Part shown: positions 1 to 6,272 of the stretch, piece by piece | How the letters are laid out: the number at the start of each line of letters is the position of its first letter | How positions within the stretch are numbered: position 1 is the first letter of the stretch | Source of the DNA: an uncultured Bacilli bacterium | GTDB taxonomy: Bacteria; Bacillota_I; Bacilli_A; RF39; UBA660 | DNA: 12,965 bases | Assembly: GCA_947589165.1 (NCBI GenBank) | Contig: CANQCH010000019.1 | Coordinates: 1-12,965, forward strand | Direction of reading: 5' to 3' | Notes under the pieces: model-generated | Told to the model about the DNA's origin: nothing | Seen by the model: the letters and a program-made list of their open reading frames with translations, nothing else | Database searches by the model: none | Made by a program: the position numbers and the translations under genes

Positions 1-66
1 AATTTATGTCAATAATATTCTTTTTTAAGCTATTTAATGTTAAAATATATCTATCATTTGTCGCCT

Positions 67-104
67 AAAAAAAGAAACTATACGTCAAGTTCAACGATAG
101 TTTC
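67..104 (-). terminator. Intrinsic terminator of the surface protein-kinase-Smr operon
   Basis: Read on the minus strand, the 8-base arm GAAACTAT (104 to 97) pairs perfectly with ATAGTTTC (81 to 74), with a 15-base loop that can form a few more pairs. Seven T residues follow directly (73 to 67). This is the standard shape of a Rho-independent terminator. The stem overlaps the last codons and the TAG stop (78-80) of the Smr gene, so the coding end doubles as terminator. Confidence 0.82.
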
Positions 105-320
105 CCCTAAATTCCAGTTATTTAGTTTAAAAGTCTTTACATGTTGATTTTTCGCTAGGACTTGATGAACTTCTTTCGTTAAAATATTGGTACTTTTTCC
201 ATGGATAATAACAACCTTTTTATTTTTCATTAAATAATTATCTTGAATAAACTCATTGACTATTACTTCCACCATACTAGTTACTTCACCATGTAAATCT
301 AAATAATTAAGCTTGGCCAT
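78..320 (-). CDS. Stand-alone Smr domain protein (MutS2 C-terminal-like)
   Basis: This 80-residue protein is little more than one Smr domain. The LDLHG motif is at residues 7-11, the second-loop motif HGKSTNIL at 40-47, and the closing G-x-T-x-V-x-L pattern at 72-78. In the family, Smr domains bind nucleic acid and some nick branched DNA or cleave RNA, either alone or at the end of MutS2. The usual HGKGxGxL(R) loop here has Ser and Asn in place of the two Gly residues and Thr in place of Arg, so nuclease activity is uncertain. The ATG lies 14 bases inside the kinase gene upstream and lacks a clear Shine-Dalgarno sequence, so translation is probably coupled to the kinase. The stop lies within the operon terminator. 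I am sure of the domain and unsure of the function. Confidence 0.85.
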   Translation of the reverse strand: MAKLNYLDLHGEVTSMVEVIVNEFIQDNYLMKNKKVVIIHGKSTNILTKEVHQVLAKNQHVKTFKLNNWNLGETIVELDV

Positions 321-1302
321 TATTCGTAGGTACTTGATTAGTTGGAGAATTTGGCATTGGATTATTTACTGGTGGGTTAGGATTATTAGGTTGTTGCCCC
401 CCTACTTTATTGGCATACTCTTCTAAGACACTAGATAATTCGGGAACAGATAGGCGACTTCCAATTGTTTTACATGATAAACCGCCCGCGATATTAGCTA
501 ACGTCACCGCTTTTTCTAATGGAAAATTATTAGCTAAAGAATAAACAAAAGCCCCATGAAAGATATCCCCAGCTCCAGTGGTATCTTTCGGTTCTACTTT
601 TAATCCGGGCATAATCTTAATTTGATTATCGGCTTTATATAGTGCTCCATGTTCTTCTAAAGTAACAACAATCTCCGCATTAGGATATTTGCTCATTAAT
701 GAGGTATATATATTAACTAACGTATTAGGATTATTATAATCTATTTTTATACCACTAACAGTTTCAGCAAAACCTTTAGAGCAAACAATATAATTCATAT
801 ATTTACATAATTCTAATAGTTCATTTGTAATTCTGCCGGCATCAATTACCTTTATAGCATTAGGAAACTTATTTATCGCATTAGTTGATGCCCCATAATC
901 ATGACCATCCGTAAAAATAATATCGGGGACAAAATCATAATTAAATTTTTTTAAAGGAATAAATTCTCCTTGAACATTAAATACGGTTCGGGCACCCGTT
1001 GTTTTATTAACCATTACAAAAGATAATGATGTATTTTGATCAAAACTAGTTTCAATAAAATTAGGATTAATATTTACTTCCGTATATTCTTTCTTTAATT
1101 TTTCACCAAAATCATCAGCGCCAACAACCGTAGCTAAAGTTGTATCTATTCCCCATTTGCCTAATAGATATGCCGCATTACCGGCAGGACCTCCACCACA
1201 TCTAATGCTATTATTAAAACGATGTTTCGTATTTTCCGCTGGATAAGCATCAATTTCTAGACTAATATCATAACTAGAATGACCAATACATAAAACTTTC
1301 AT
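307..1302 (-). CDS. PfkB/ribokinase-family sugar kinase with Pro/Asn-rich C-terminal tail
   Basis: A cytosolic kinase of the PfkB (ribokinase) family, which phosphorylates sugars or nucleosides with ATP. The first signature, GGGPAGNAA, is at residues 36-44. The second, DTTGAGD, is at 240-246, with the catalytic Asp at 246 and the anion-hole glycines before it. The fold is complete at about residue 300, the usual family length. Residues 301-331 form an extra tail of almost only Pro, Asn, Gln, Thr and Gly, which is probably disordered. A run of six G bases (402 to 397 on the coding strand) sits exactly at the junction. The substrate cannot be told from the sequence. The ATG directly follows the TAA of the surface-protein gene, with AAAGGAG placed inside that gene's end, so the two are translationally coupled. 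The 3' end overlaps the Smr gene by 14 bases. Confidence 0.9.
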   Translation of the reverse strand: MKVLCIGHSSYDISLEIDAYPAENTKHRFNNSIRCGGGPAGNAAYLLGKWGIDTTLATVVGADDFGEKLKKEYTEVNINPNFIETSFDQNTSLSFVMVNKTTGARTVFNVQGEFIPLKKFNYDFVPDIIFTDGHDYGASTNAINKFPNAIKVIDAGRITNELLELCKYMNYIVCSKGFAETVSGIKIDYNNPNTLVNIYTSLMSKYPNAEIVVTLEEHGALYKADNQIKIMPGLKVEPKDTTGAGDIFHGAFVYSLANNFPLEKAVTLANIAGGLSCKTIGSRLSVPELSSVLEEYANKVGGQQPNNPNPPVNNPMPNSPTNQVPTNNGQA

Positions 1303-3225
1303 TTAATCAACTCCTTTATTTTCTTCCATTCCTAACTTGAATGGATCAGTTTCCGTACCAGATCCACCAATTATTTTTACATCAGATGAAAGATATAGGA
1401 CAGGCCGTACGCCGCCGTAGGAATACACGACATTGTTGTTATTCGCACTGCCCGTGCTGTCCACATACCGCGCATAATAGCTATCGTCCGAATACCGAGA
1501 AATAGTCCATTCTTCTTCCCCTAAATATAACCAATTATTTGCTCCTACATTTTCACCATCATAATTATCTGCCGTTGTGGTCCAATAATCTGGTAATGTT
1601 CCGTACATATAATCTGAAACGTACATTAAACCGACATGGGCATTGTTACCACTATATATTAAGTCATTAGGTTCATTACATTTTCTCACTGTAGTTGGTT
1701 TTTCTTGGCTATAACAATTAATGCTTTCACCATTTAATTTATTATCACCTAGTTCATAATCGTATATTTCTTTAGCATCGTTATTATCACTTAAATAGCC
1801 TCCAACTTGCCATTCATGTTCCACTACCATGTTTTTATATGTTGCATTTAAAGAATTATAATATGTTCCGTTTAAGTTTTTAATATTTAAATTACTTGCG
1901 GCCCACATATTGATATTATCAGAATCCATCATTTTTCCCTTTGTATCATTCCAAGCATATCCACTATATCTTGTAAGGTTTCCTCTATAATTTAGGTTAA
2001 ATTCAACATCACTTGACCAATATGCACTATCTGGATATGTTCCTTCTCCTAAGTCTTTTTCAGTGGCGTAATCCGCTTTGATTATTTTCATTTCATATTG
2101 GCCACTATCATTTTTAAAGAATCCGATTATCCGATATAAGTTTTTATAGTTTGGATCTTCTTGATCGTTTGAACAATCACCACCAAAGCAGACATAGTTA
2201 TTTACTACATTTTCTATATATCCATCCTTAAATGCTCGTGAAGTTGCTTCACCATATGTTTTATATAGCACCTTATCATTATCATATTCTAAGGTATACC
2301 CAAGATCACCAATACATGCGCCAAAATCATTATACTCGCTGCAATAAAGAATTATCAAGTTACTTACTTTATTATATTTATTCAAATACTTATTTGTTAT
2401 TTTATAATTTGATCCACTAAAGCGATACGAATCATCTCCTGCTACTTTACTTGCATTTGGTATTTCTTTTTCTGTTGCATCAGTTGTGTTATGATAAACT
2501 ATATTGGTTAATTTATAATCTGAAGTTGTTTCTAATTTTTTGACACATTCTCCTGTTTTTTCTTCAGCACTACATACATCGGCTAAATTTGTTGGGATTA
2601 CTTCTTGTTGCATAATAATTTTAATATTTAATGATTTATTTAAATTTTCAGATTGATCAACATCAAAATTACGATATTTAAGTGTAAAAGTCCATTCTTG
2701 AACTGTTAATTCGGAACCATTAGACTTCATTTCTTTTTGTTTAACGATGGGAATTAATCCTTTAGTTTTTGTTATATCAAAACCACCCAATTCACTATTA
2801 TAGGATAATCCTTTAATACTATTTATATCTCCATCCGGACCCGTTACTGATAAAATAATTTCAGGATTTTCTTCTCCATTAGTATAAATAAAATCACTAC
2901 CACTAATATCTAAATAAACATAATAAGAATATAATTGTTCAACATTTGTATCTCTTAATTCTACTCGCGGATGAGAAACTTTTTCTAAATCCCCCCCATT
3001 TTCAGTTAAAGTTTTAGAATTTACGGATAAATTTAAGTCACTTCCCGGCACAAATTCTATCGCATATAATTTTTCAACATCCAAATGAATATTAGCTTGA
3101 GCTTCTTCTCCAATTTTAGCTTTTAAAAAAGCATAAGTAATCCGAACGACTATAATTAATAATAAAGTAATAATTAATGCAGCTAAAGAAAGCAAAGTTT
3201 TATTTTGTTTTATTTTCTTTATCAT
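1303..3225 (-). CDS. Membrane-anchored extracellular protein, TasA-like N-terminal part and DUF6273/C-type-lectin-like C-terminal part
   Basis: A 640-residue protein with a basic start, one hydrophobic segment (about residues 9-32) and the sequence ITYAF directly after it, pointing to a signal anchor with the rest outside the cell. Residues 40-210 look like the beta-rich, TasA/camelysin-like modules that follow such anchors in Bacillota. Residues 215-355 are unassigned and contain several Cys (218, 227, 295, 304, 346, 351). From about 360 (NLYRIIGFF) to 632 the pattern resembles DUF6273/FGE-sulfatase-like domains, ending in GVRPVLYL (605-612), SDVKI and a closing GSGTETDPFKL-type strand. No LPxTG sorting signal is present. 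The start has an AGGGTGA-type binding site and a promoter just upstream. Codons 576-609 differ sharply in composition from the rest. A role in adhesion or ligand binding is inference from the fold. Confidence 0.8.
   Translation of the reverse strand: MIKKIKQNKTLLSLAALIITLLLIIVVRITYAFLKAKIGEEAQANIHLDVEKLYAIEFVPGSDLNLSVNSKTLTENGGDLEKVSHPRVELRDTNVEQLYSYYVYLDISGSDFIYTNGEENPEIILSVTGPDGDINSIKGLSYNSELGGFDITKTKGLIPIVKQKEMKSNGSELTVQEWTFTLKYRNFDVDQSENLNKSLNIKIIMQQEVIPTNLADVCSAEEKTGECVKKLETTSDYKLTNIVYHNTTDATEKEIPNASKVAGDDSYRFSGSNYKITNKYLNKYNKVSNLIILYCSEYNDFGACIGDLGYTLEYDNDKVLYKTYGEATSRAFKDGYIENVVNNYVCFGGDCSNDQEDPNYKNLYRIIGFFKNDSGQYEMKIIKADYATEKDLGEGTYPDSAYWSSDVEFNLNYRGNLTRYSGYAWNDTKGKMMDSDNINMWAASNLNIKNLNGTYYNSLNATYKNMVVEHEWQVGGYLSDNNDAKEIYDYELGDNKLNGESINCYSQEKPTTVRKCNEPNDLIYSGNNAHVGLMYVSDYMYGTLPDYWTTTADNYDGENVGANNWLYLGEEEWTISRYSDDSYYARYVDSTGSANNNNVVYSYGGVRPVLYLSSDVKIIGGSGTETDPFKLGMEENKGVD
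1399..1500 (-). other. GC-rich C-terminal segment resembling a DGR variable repeat
   Basis: These 34 codons (residues 576-609 of the surface protein) have G or C at the third position in 22 of 34 cases. The 20 codons before have 3 of 20, and the 31 codons after have 4 of 31. Block 1401-1500 is 54% GC against 32-34% in the blocks either side. Nineteen of 34 residues are Tyr, Ser, Asn or Asp and 24 of 34 codons end in C or T. The segment ends in a GC-rich stretch encoding G-G-V-R-P-V, the place where C-type-lectin-like targets of diversity-generating retroelements carry the fixed 3' end of the variable repeat. No template copy or reverse transcriptase is in this window. Confidence 0.5.
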
Positions 3226-3249
3226 CGTCTCACCCTACTATCAATAAAA

Positions 3250-3258
3250 ATTATATCA
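3250..3258 (-). promoter_or_regulatory. Extended -10 promoter of the surface-protein operon
   Basis: On the minus strand TGATATAAT matches the extended -10 consensus TGnTATAAT exactly. The -35 position 17 bases upstream (TTTAAC, 3278 to 3273) is poor, which is usual when an extended -10 is present. Transcription would start near 3243, giving a leader of about 18 bases with the ribosome binding site AGGGTGA at 3236-3230. Confidence 0.6.
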
Positions 3259-3286
3259 TAATTTTTCTAGTAGTTAAATATAAAAT

Positions 3287-3931
3287 TTACGAAACTTCGT
3301 TTCTTTTGATAATAAAGATTTTATTTTTTTTATAAAAAGCATAAAATATATCTGCAGGAATTAAACCTTTCCGAGCTAATTCGTTAGTTAGCCATATTTC
3401 ATTTTTATGAATTAAATTTAAAGTTTTGGTTTGGACTACCCCATCTAAGATTAAAGCCAAAGGTAAATTACTTTTTCTTTTAAATGGTTTGTATTTAAAA
3501 ATAGATAACTGGCCATTAGGTTCTAGGAAAGCATATTCAACCATTGATAAATCGCTAATTTCTTTTTGCCGTAAACTAATAAGTAAATCATCTAAAGTAT
3601 ATCTTTGTTTAATCATTTCATGATAATTTATTTTGCCATGACAAATAATTAACGATGGTTTACCATCAAAAATGGTTCGGAATTTTCTTGATTTAACCGC
3701 GATATAACCAAAGGCAACCTCTAAAATAACTAAAATTAAAATCGGCACAATGGTTAAAATAATTGAATCTTTGGCATTTTCAATACTTATTGCCACTAAT
3801 TCGGCAATTAAAATCGAAACAATTAAATCAATAACCCCTAATTGACCTACTTCTCTTTTTCCCATAATACGATAGGCAAGCGTTACAAAAAAATAAAAGA
3901 AAATCGTCCGAAAAGAAACTGTAAATAACAT
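3287..3931 (-). CDS. DUF421 (YetF/YrbG family) membrane protein
   Basis: Using the ATG at 3931, the product is 214 residues. Two or three hydrophobic segments occupy residues 1-20, 33-50 and 58-78 and frame the family motif R-x-M-G-K-R-E-x-G-Q-L (21-31). A cytosolic part follows with RTIFDGKP (85-92), GKI, DDLLISLRQ and a second small domain holding LILDG. This is the layout of Bacillus YetF-type proteins, whose biochemical role is not settled. TTG (3943) and GTG (3940) in the same frame could also start it, but GGTGA at 3941-3937 lies five bases before the ATG, which is why I chose the shorter form. It is transcribed away from the TIGR04086 gene, with 73 bases between them. No convincing terminator follows, so it may read through into the surface-protein operon, which has its own promoter. 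Confidence 0.87.
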   Translation of the reverse strand: MLFTVSFRTIFFYFFVTLAYRIMGKREVGQLGVIDLIVSILIAELVAISIENAKDSIILTIVPILILVILEVAFGYIAVKSRKFRTIFDGKPSLIICHGKINYHEMIKQRYTLDDLLISLRQKEISDLSMVEYAFLEPNGQLSIFKYKPFKRKSNLPLALILDGVVQTKTLNLIHKNEIWLTNELARKGLIPADIFYAFYKKNKIFIIKRNEVS

Positions 3932-4004
3932 AATTATCACCAATTATATTATGATCTTTTTCATATTTCTTTAATCATAACAATATATTTAACTAGGTGG
4001 TAAG

Positions 4005-4364
4005 ATGAAAAAAATTGGCAAACAGTTAGGTTTTTACTTATTATTTTTAATTTTAATTACTTTTATTTGTAGTCTTTTGAATTTAATTGGCTTAAATCGG
4101 ACAATTACAAATTTAATTTTATTTATTTTTAACTTAGTTAACTTTGGCTTTTGGGGCTTTAAAAATGGTTATCAGGCTAAAGATAAAGGCTATTTTGCTG
4201 GTTTAAAAATTGGTGCCTTAATGCTTTTAATTCTTTTTATCATTAATTTAATTTTAACCCAAAAATTTTTTAGTTTTTCTTTATTAATTTATTACTTAAT
4301 TATGCTCTTAGCGGCGATATTTGGTGGCATGTTGGGTATAAGTAAAAAACCGTCAGAAAATTAA
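4005..4364 (+). CDS. TIGR04086/DUF3792 family membrane protein (YrzE-like)
   Basis: A 119-residue protein with four hydrophobic segments at about 8-30, 33-53, 64-86 and 90-113. The G-Y-F-A-G-L-K-x-G element before the third helix and the G-G-M-L-G-I ending of the fourth fit the TIGR04086 (DUF3792) family. In Bacillus subtilis the member yrzE lies near the yajC-tgt-queA region, and here it is also two genes away from tgt, which supports the call. No function is known to me. AGGTGG five bases before the ATG is a good binding site. The stop codon lies in the loop of a two-way terminator and overlaps the stop of the convergent gene. Confidence 0.8.
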   Translation: MKKIGKQLGFYLLFLILITFICSLLNLIGLNRTITNLILFIFNLVNFGFWGFKNGYQAKDKGYFAGLKIGALMLLILFIINLILTQKFFSFSLLIYYLIMLLAAIFGGMLGISKKPSEN

Positions 4365-4375
4365 CTGACGATTTT
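4343..4375. terminator. Bidirectional intrinsic terminator between convergent genes
   Basis: CGTCAG (4351-4356) and CTGACG (4365-4370) form a perfect 6-base stem with an 8-base loop. Read on the minus strand, the stem is followed by G and six T (4350 to 4344). Read on the plus strand, it is followed by ATTTT. It therefore can stop transcription from both sides and is stronger for the minus-strand gene. The two stop codons, TAA at 4362-4364 (plus) and TAA at 4363-4361 (minus), both lie in the loop. Confidence 0.8.
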
Positions 4376-4663
4376 AAATTGATAATTATTATCACTGCGT
4401 TCCACGTATGACTTAATGTTATAAATTTCTTTTGTAATAGGATCAATTTCTTGAGCTAGTAAATGTTCGGCGTAAAGTTTTTCTAAAGTAACAATATCAT
4501 CGGTACATTTACCGGTATTCCAACATTCTTTCGCGGCTTCAATAATGCGTTTTTCCGTAACCATGATTTTTTTGGCATTATTTTCTTTAATCACTTTATA
4601 ACTTGTAACACTAGTTATTATAAGGATGGTTAAAAGGATAATACTCCAAATAATTTTTTTCAT
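4361..4663 (-). CDS. Small single-pass membrane protein with pilin-like C-terminal pattern
   Basis: A 100-residue protein of no family I can name with confidence. Residues 4-22 form one hydrophobic segment after a MKK start, so it is a signal anchor or signal peptide with about 75 residues outside. The outer part runs R-I-I-E-A-A-K-E-C, then VTLEKLYAEHLLAQEIDPIT and YNIKSYVE, with Cys at 47 and 53 that could pair. The order helix, VTL-x-x-L, 'D-P-x-T', 'SYV' resembles small pseudopilin-like proteins of Bacillota, but a prepilin peptidase site is not obvious. Its ATG overlaps the TGA of tgt (ATGA), so it is coupled to tgt. In many bacteria yajC sits here, but this sequence does not look like YajC. 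The function is unknown. Confidence 0.72.
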   Translation of the reverse strand: MKKIIWSIILLTILIITSVTSYKVIKENNAKKIMVTEKRIIEAAKECWNTGKCTDDIVTLEKLYAEHLLAQEIDPITKEIYNIKSYVERSDNNYQFKIVS

Positions 4664-5781
4664 TTCTTAGCTCCATAAAAATCTTGTTTAAATTGATCGC
4701 GGAATTCTAATAAGGTGTGATTTTTAATATTTTCCCGTATTTTAAGCATTAATTGATGTAAAAAATAAATATTATGAATGGATAAAAGGCGCGCCCCAAA
4801 AGTTTCATTCGCAACAATTAAATGTCTAATATAAGCTAAGGTATAATGCCTGCAAGCATAACATTGGCACCCTTTTTCGATGGGTTCAAAAACATCCTTG
4901 TATTTACTATTGCGGACATTAATATTACCATGCCAGGTATGCGCATGTCCATGCCGGGCTAAACGGGTTGGCGTAACACAATCAAATAAATCAATTCCGC
5001 GAATTACGCCCTCAATAATATCGATAGGGTCCCCTATTCCCATCGCATAACGAAGTTTATCGGTAGGTAAATAATCGGTAGAATATTGAAAGGCTTTATA
5101 CATATCTTCTTTGGATTCATGGTCATTAGCAACACCTCCAATACTATAGCCATCAAAATCAAGTTTCACAGTTTCTTTAGCACTATATTCTCTTAAATCT
5201 TGATGCGGTCCCCCTTGGACAATACCAAATAGCATTTGATTGGGATTTTGATGCACTTTTTTACCTCTTGCGGCCCAACGGACTGTTCGCTCTACACTTT
5301 GTTTTAAATATTCATAATCGGCCGTTGCCGGTGGACATTCATCAAAACTCATGGCAATATCACTATCGAGTTTATTTTGAATAGCAATCGATTTTTCGGG
5401 TGTTAAAAATAATTTGTCGCCATTTAAATGATTTTTAAAATAAACACCTTCTTCAGTAATATCTTTGGGTTTAGCTAAGGAAAATACTTGAAAACCACCC
5501 GAATCGGTCAAAATGGGACCATCATAATTCATAAATTGATGTAGGCCGCCAGCTTGGGCAACAATATCTTCTCCCGGACGAAGCCATAAATGATAAGTAT
5601 TCGCTAAAATAATGCCCGAACCAACTTCTTTTAATTCTTCAGGAGCTAAAGTTTTAACTGTCGCATTGGTTCCGACCGGCATAAACATGGGAGTCGCATA
5701 TTCTTGGCCATGATAAGATATTTTACCTAACCGCGCTTTTGTTAAAGTATCAGTTTCTTCTAATTTAAATTGTAACTTCAT
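4660..5781 (-). CDS. tgt: tRNA-guanine transglycosylase (queuine/preQ1 tRNA-ribosyltransferase)
   Basis: A 373-residue Tgt of normal bacterial length. It exchanges guanine-34 in the anticodon of Asp, Asn, His and Tyr tRNAs for preQ1, the first tRNA-bound step of queuosine synthesis. TDSGGFQVFSL (92-102) carries the catalytic Asp 93. FDCVTPTR (266-273) carries the nucleophile Asp 267. The zinc site is Cys 305, Cys 307, Cys 310 and His 336. All expected catalytic and metal residues are present. AAGGAG lies seven bases before the ATG and a strong promoter is 35-65 bases upstream. QueA, the next enzyme of the pathway, is encoded 484 bases away on the same strand, separated by one gene in the opposite direction. 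Tgt shares an ATGA overlap with the small membrane protein downstream. Confidence 0.97.
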   Translation of the reverse strand: MKLQFKLEETDTLTKARLGKISYHGQEYATPMFMPVGTNATVKTLAPEELKEVGSGIILANTYHLWLRPGEDIVAQAGGLHQFMNYDGPILTDSGGFQVFSLAKPKDITEEGVYFKNHLNGDKLFLTPEKSIAIQNKLDSDIAMSFDECPPATADYEYLKQSVERTVRWAARGKKVHQNPNQMLFGIVQGGPHQDLREYSAKETVKLDFDGYSIGGVANDHESKEDMYKAFQYSTDYLPTDKLRYAMGIGDPIDIIEGVIRGIDLFDCVTPTRLARHGHAHTWHGNINVRNSKYKDVFEPIEKGCQCYACRHYTLAYIRHLIVANETFGARLLSIHNIYFLHQLMLKIRENIKNHTLLEFRDQFKQDFYGAKK

Positions 5782-5816
5782 TATTTATCTCCTTAATTTT
5801 TTTCTTTTTCGCGTTC

Positions 5817-5845
5817 ATTATACCGAAATATTTAAACTTTGACAA
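5817..5845 (-). promoter_or_regulatory. Sigma-A promoter of tgt
   Basis: On the minus strand TTGTCA (5845 to 5840), a 17-base spacer and a perfect TATAAT (5822 to 5817). Start would be near 5810, giving a leader of about 29 bases before the tgt ATG, too short for a preQ1 riboswitch. Its -35 box overlaps that of the plus-strand promoter. Confidence 0.75.
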
Positions 5846-5867
5846 TTAGACAATTTTTCTTTATGAT
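5839..5867 (+). promoter_or_regulatory. Sigma-A promoter of the DUF3592-like gene
   Basis: Perfect TTGACA (5839-5844), a 17-base spacer and TATGAT (5862-5867). Start would be near 5874, leaving only about 12 bases of leader with the AGGTGA binding site (5874-5879) at its very beginning. The -35 box shares six bases with that of tgt on the other strand. Confidence 0.65.
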
Positions 5868-5885
5868 TAAACTAGGTGAATTTAA

Positions 5886-6272
5886 ATGGATAATGGTTTA
5901 ACTTTTTTCTTAGTAATAATCTATATGTTAATGTTTTTTAGTCTTTATAAATATCAAATTATAAAGCAAAAAATTAAAAAAATGCAAAAGGTTAATGCTC
6001 TATGTACTGATGTAATTGTAAGACGAACTTATAATAAGAAATATTATCTTTATTGTTATACTTTTAAATTCCATAACGAAGAATTTAGTTTAACCGATAA
6101 ATTACGTTTACCTTTATTTCAAAAAAGAATTCTTATCCAGGAAAAATATCCAATGTATGTAAATCGGAATAATCCAAAAGAATATTTAACCCCAGTTGCA
6201 ATAATAACTTATAAATGGTATTTATATGGGGCCATCTTTTTATTTATTATATCTTTTTTCACCTTTATTTAA
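5886..6272 (+). CDS. Small membrane protein, DUF3592-like
   Basis: A 128-residue protein with a hydrophobic segment at each end (about 5-22 and 108-127) and a central basic, beta-rich part. The centre has a Y-x-Y-x-F strand, a short loop with N-E-E-F, then MYVNRNNPKEY (90-100). The 'Y-V-N-x-x-N-P-K-E' element between two end helices is typical of DUF3592 proteins, so I assign it there with moderate confidence. No enzymatic motif is visible and the role is unknown. It is the only plus-strand gene between queA and tgt, has its own promoter and an AGGTGA binding site, and its end overlaps the end of queA by 8 bases. Confidence 0.65.
   Translation: MDNGLTFFLVIIYMLMFFSLYKYQIIKQKIKKMQKVNALCTDVIVRRTYNKKYYLYCYTFKFHNEEFSLTDKLRLPLFQKRILIQEKYPMYVNRNNPKEYLTPVAIITYKWYLYGAIFLFIISFFTFI

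Noticed and set aside
7..12. TTGACA on the minus strand at the left edge, a perfect -35 box for a gene beyond the window
   Set aside because: The -10 region would lie outside the window, so the promoter cannot be confirmed.
2232..2420. Plus-strand open frame of 62 codons inside the surface-protein gene
   Set aside because: It has no binding site, an implausible composition and lies fully opposite a well-supported gene. The same holds for the open frames at 3426-3623, 6938-7150, 7973-8176, 10901-11086 and 11991-12203.
1303..3225. Template repeat or reverse transcriptase of a diversity-generating retroelement within the window
   Set aside because: No second copy of the GC-rich stretch at 1399-1500 and no reverse transcriptase motifs were seen in any frame. 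If the system exists, those parts lie elsewhere.
3289..3306. Hairpin GAAAC/GTTTC at the end of the DUF421 gene as a terminator
   Set aside because: The stem is five weak pairs with a three-base loop and there is no proper T run on the minus strand.
3932..4004. Promoters in the divergent DUF421/TIGR04086 gap
   Set aside because: TATAAT-like sequences exist on both strands in this very AT-rich stretch (for example 3948 to 3943 on minus), but none has a good -35 box and the one named would start transcription inside the ribosome binding site.
5782..5816. preQ1 riboswitch before tgt
   Set aside because: The predicted leader is only about 29 bases, with no room for the aptamer and no matching pseudoknot pattern.
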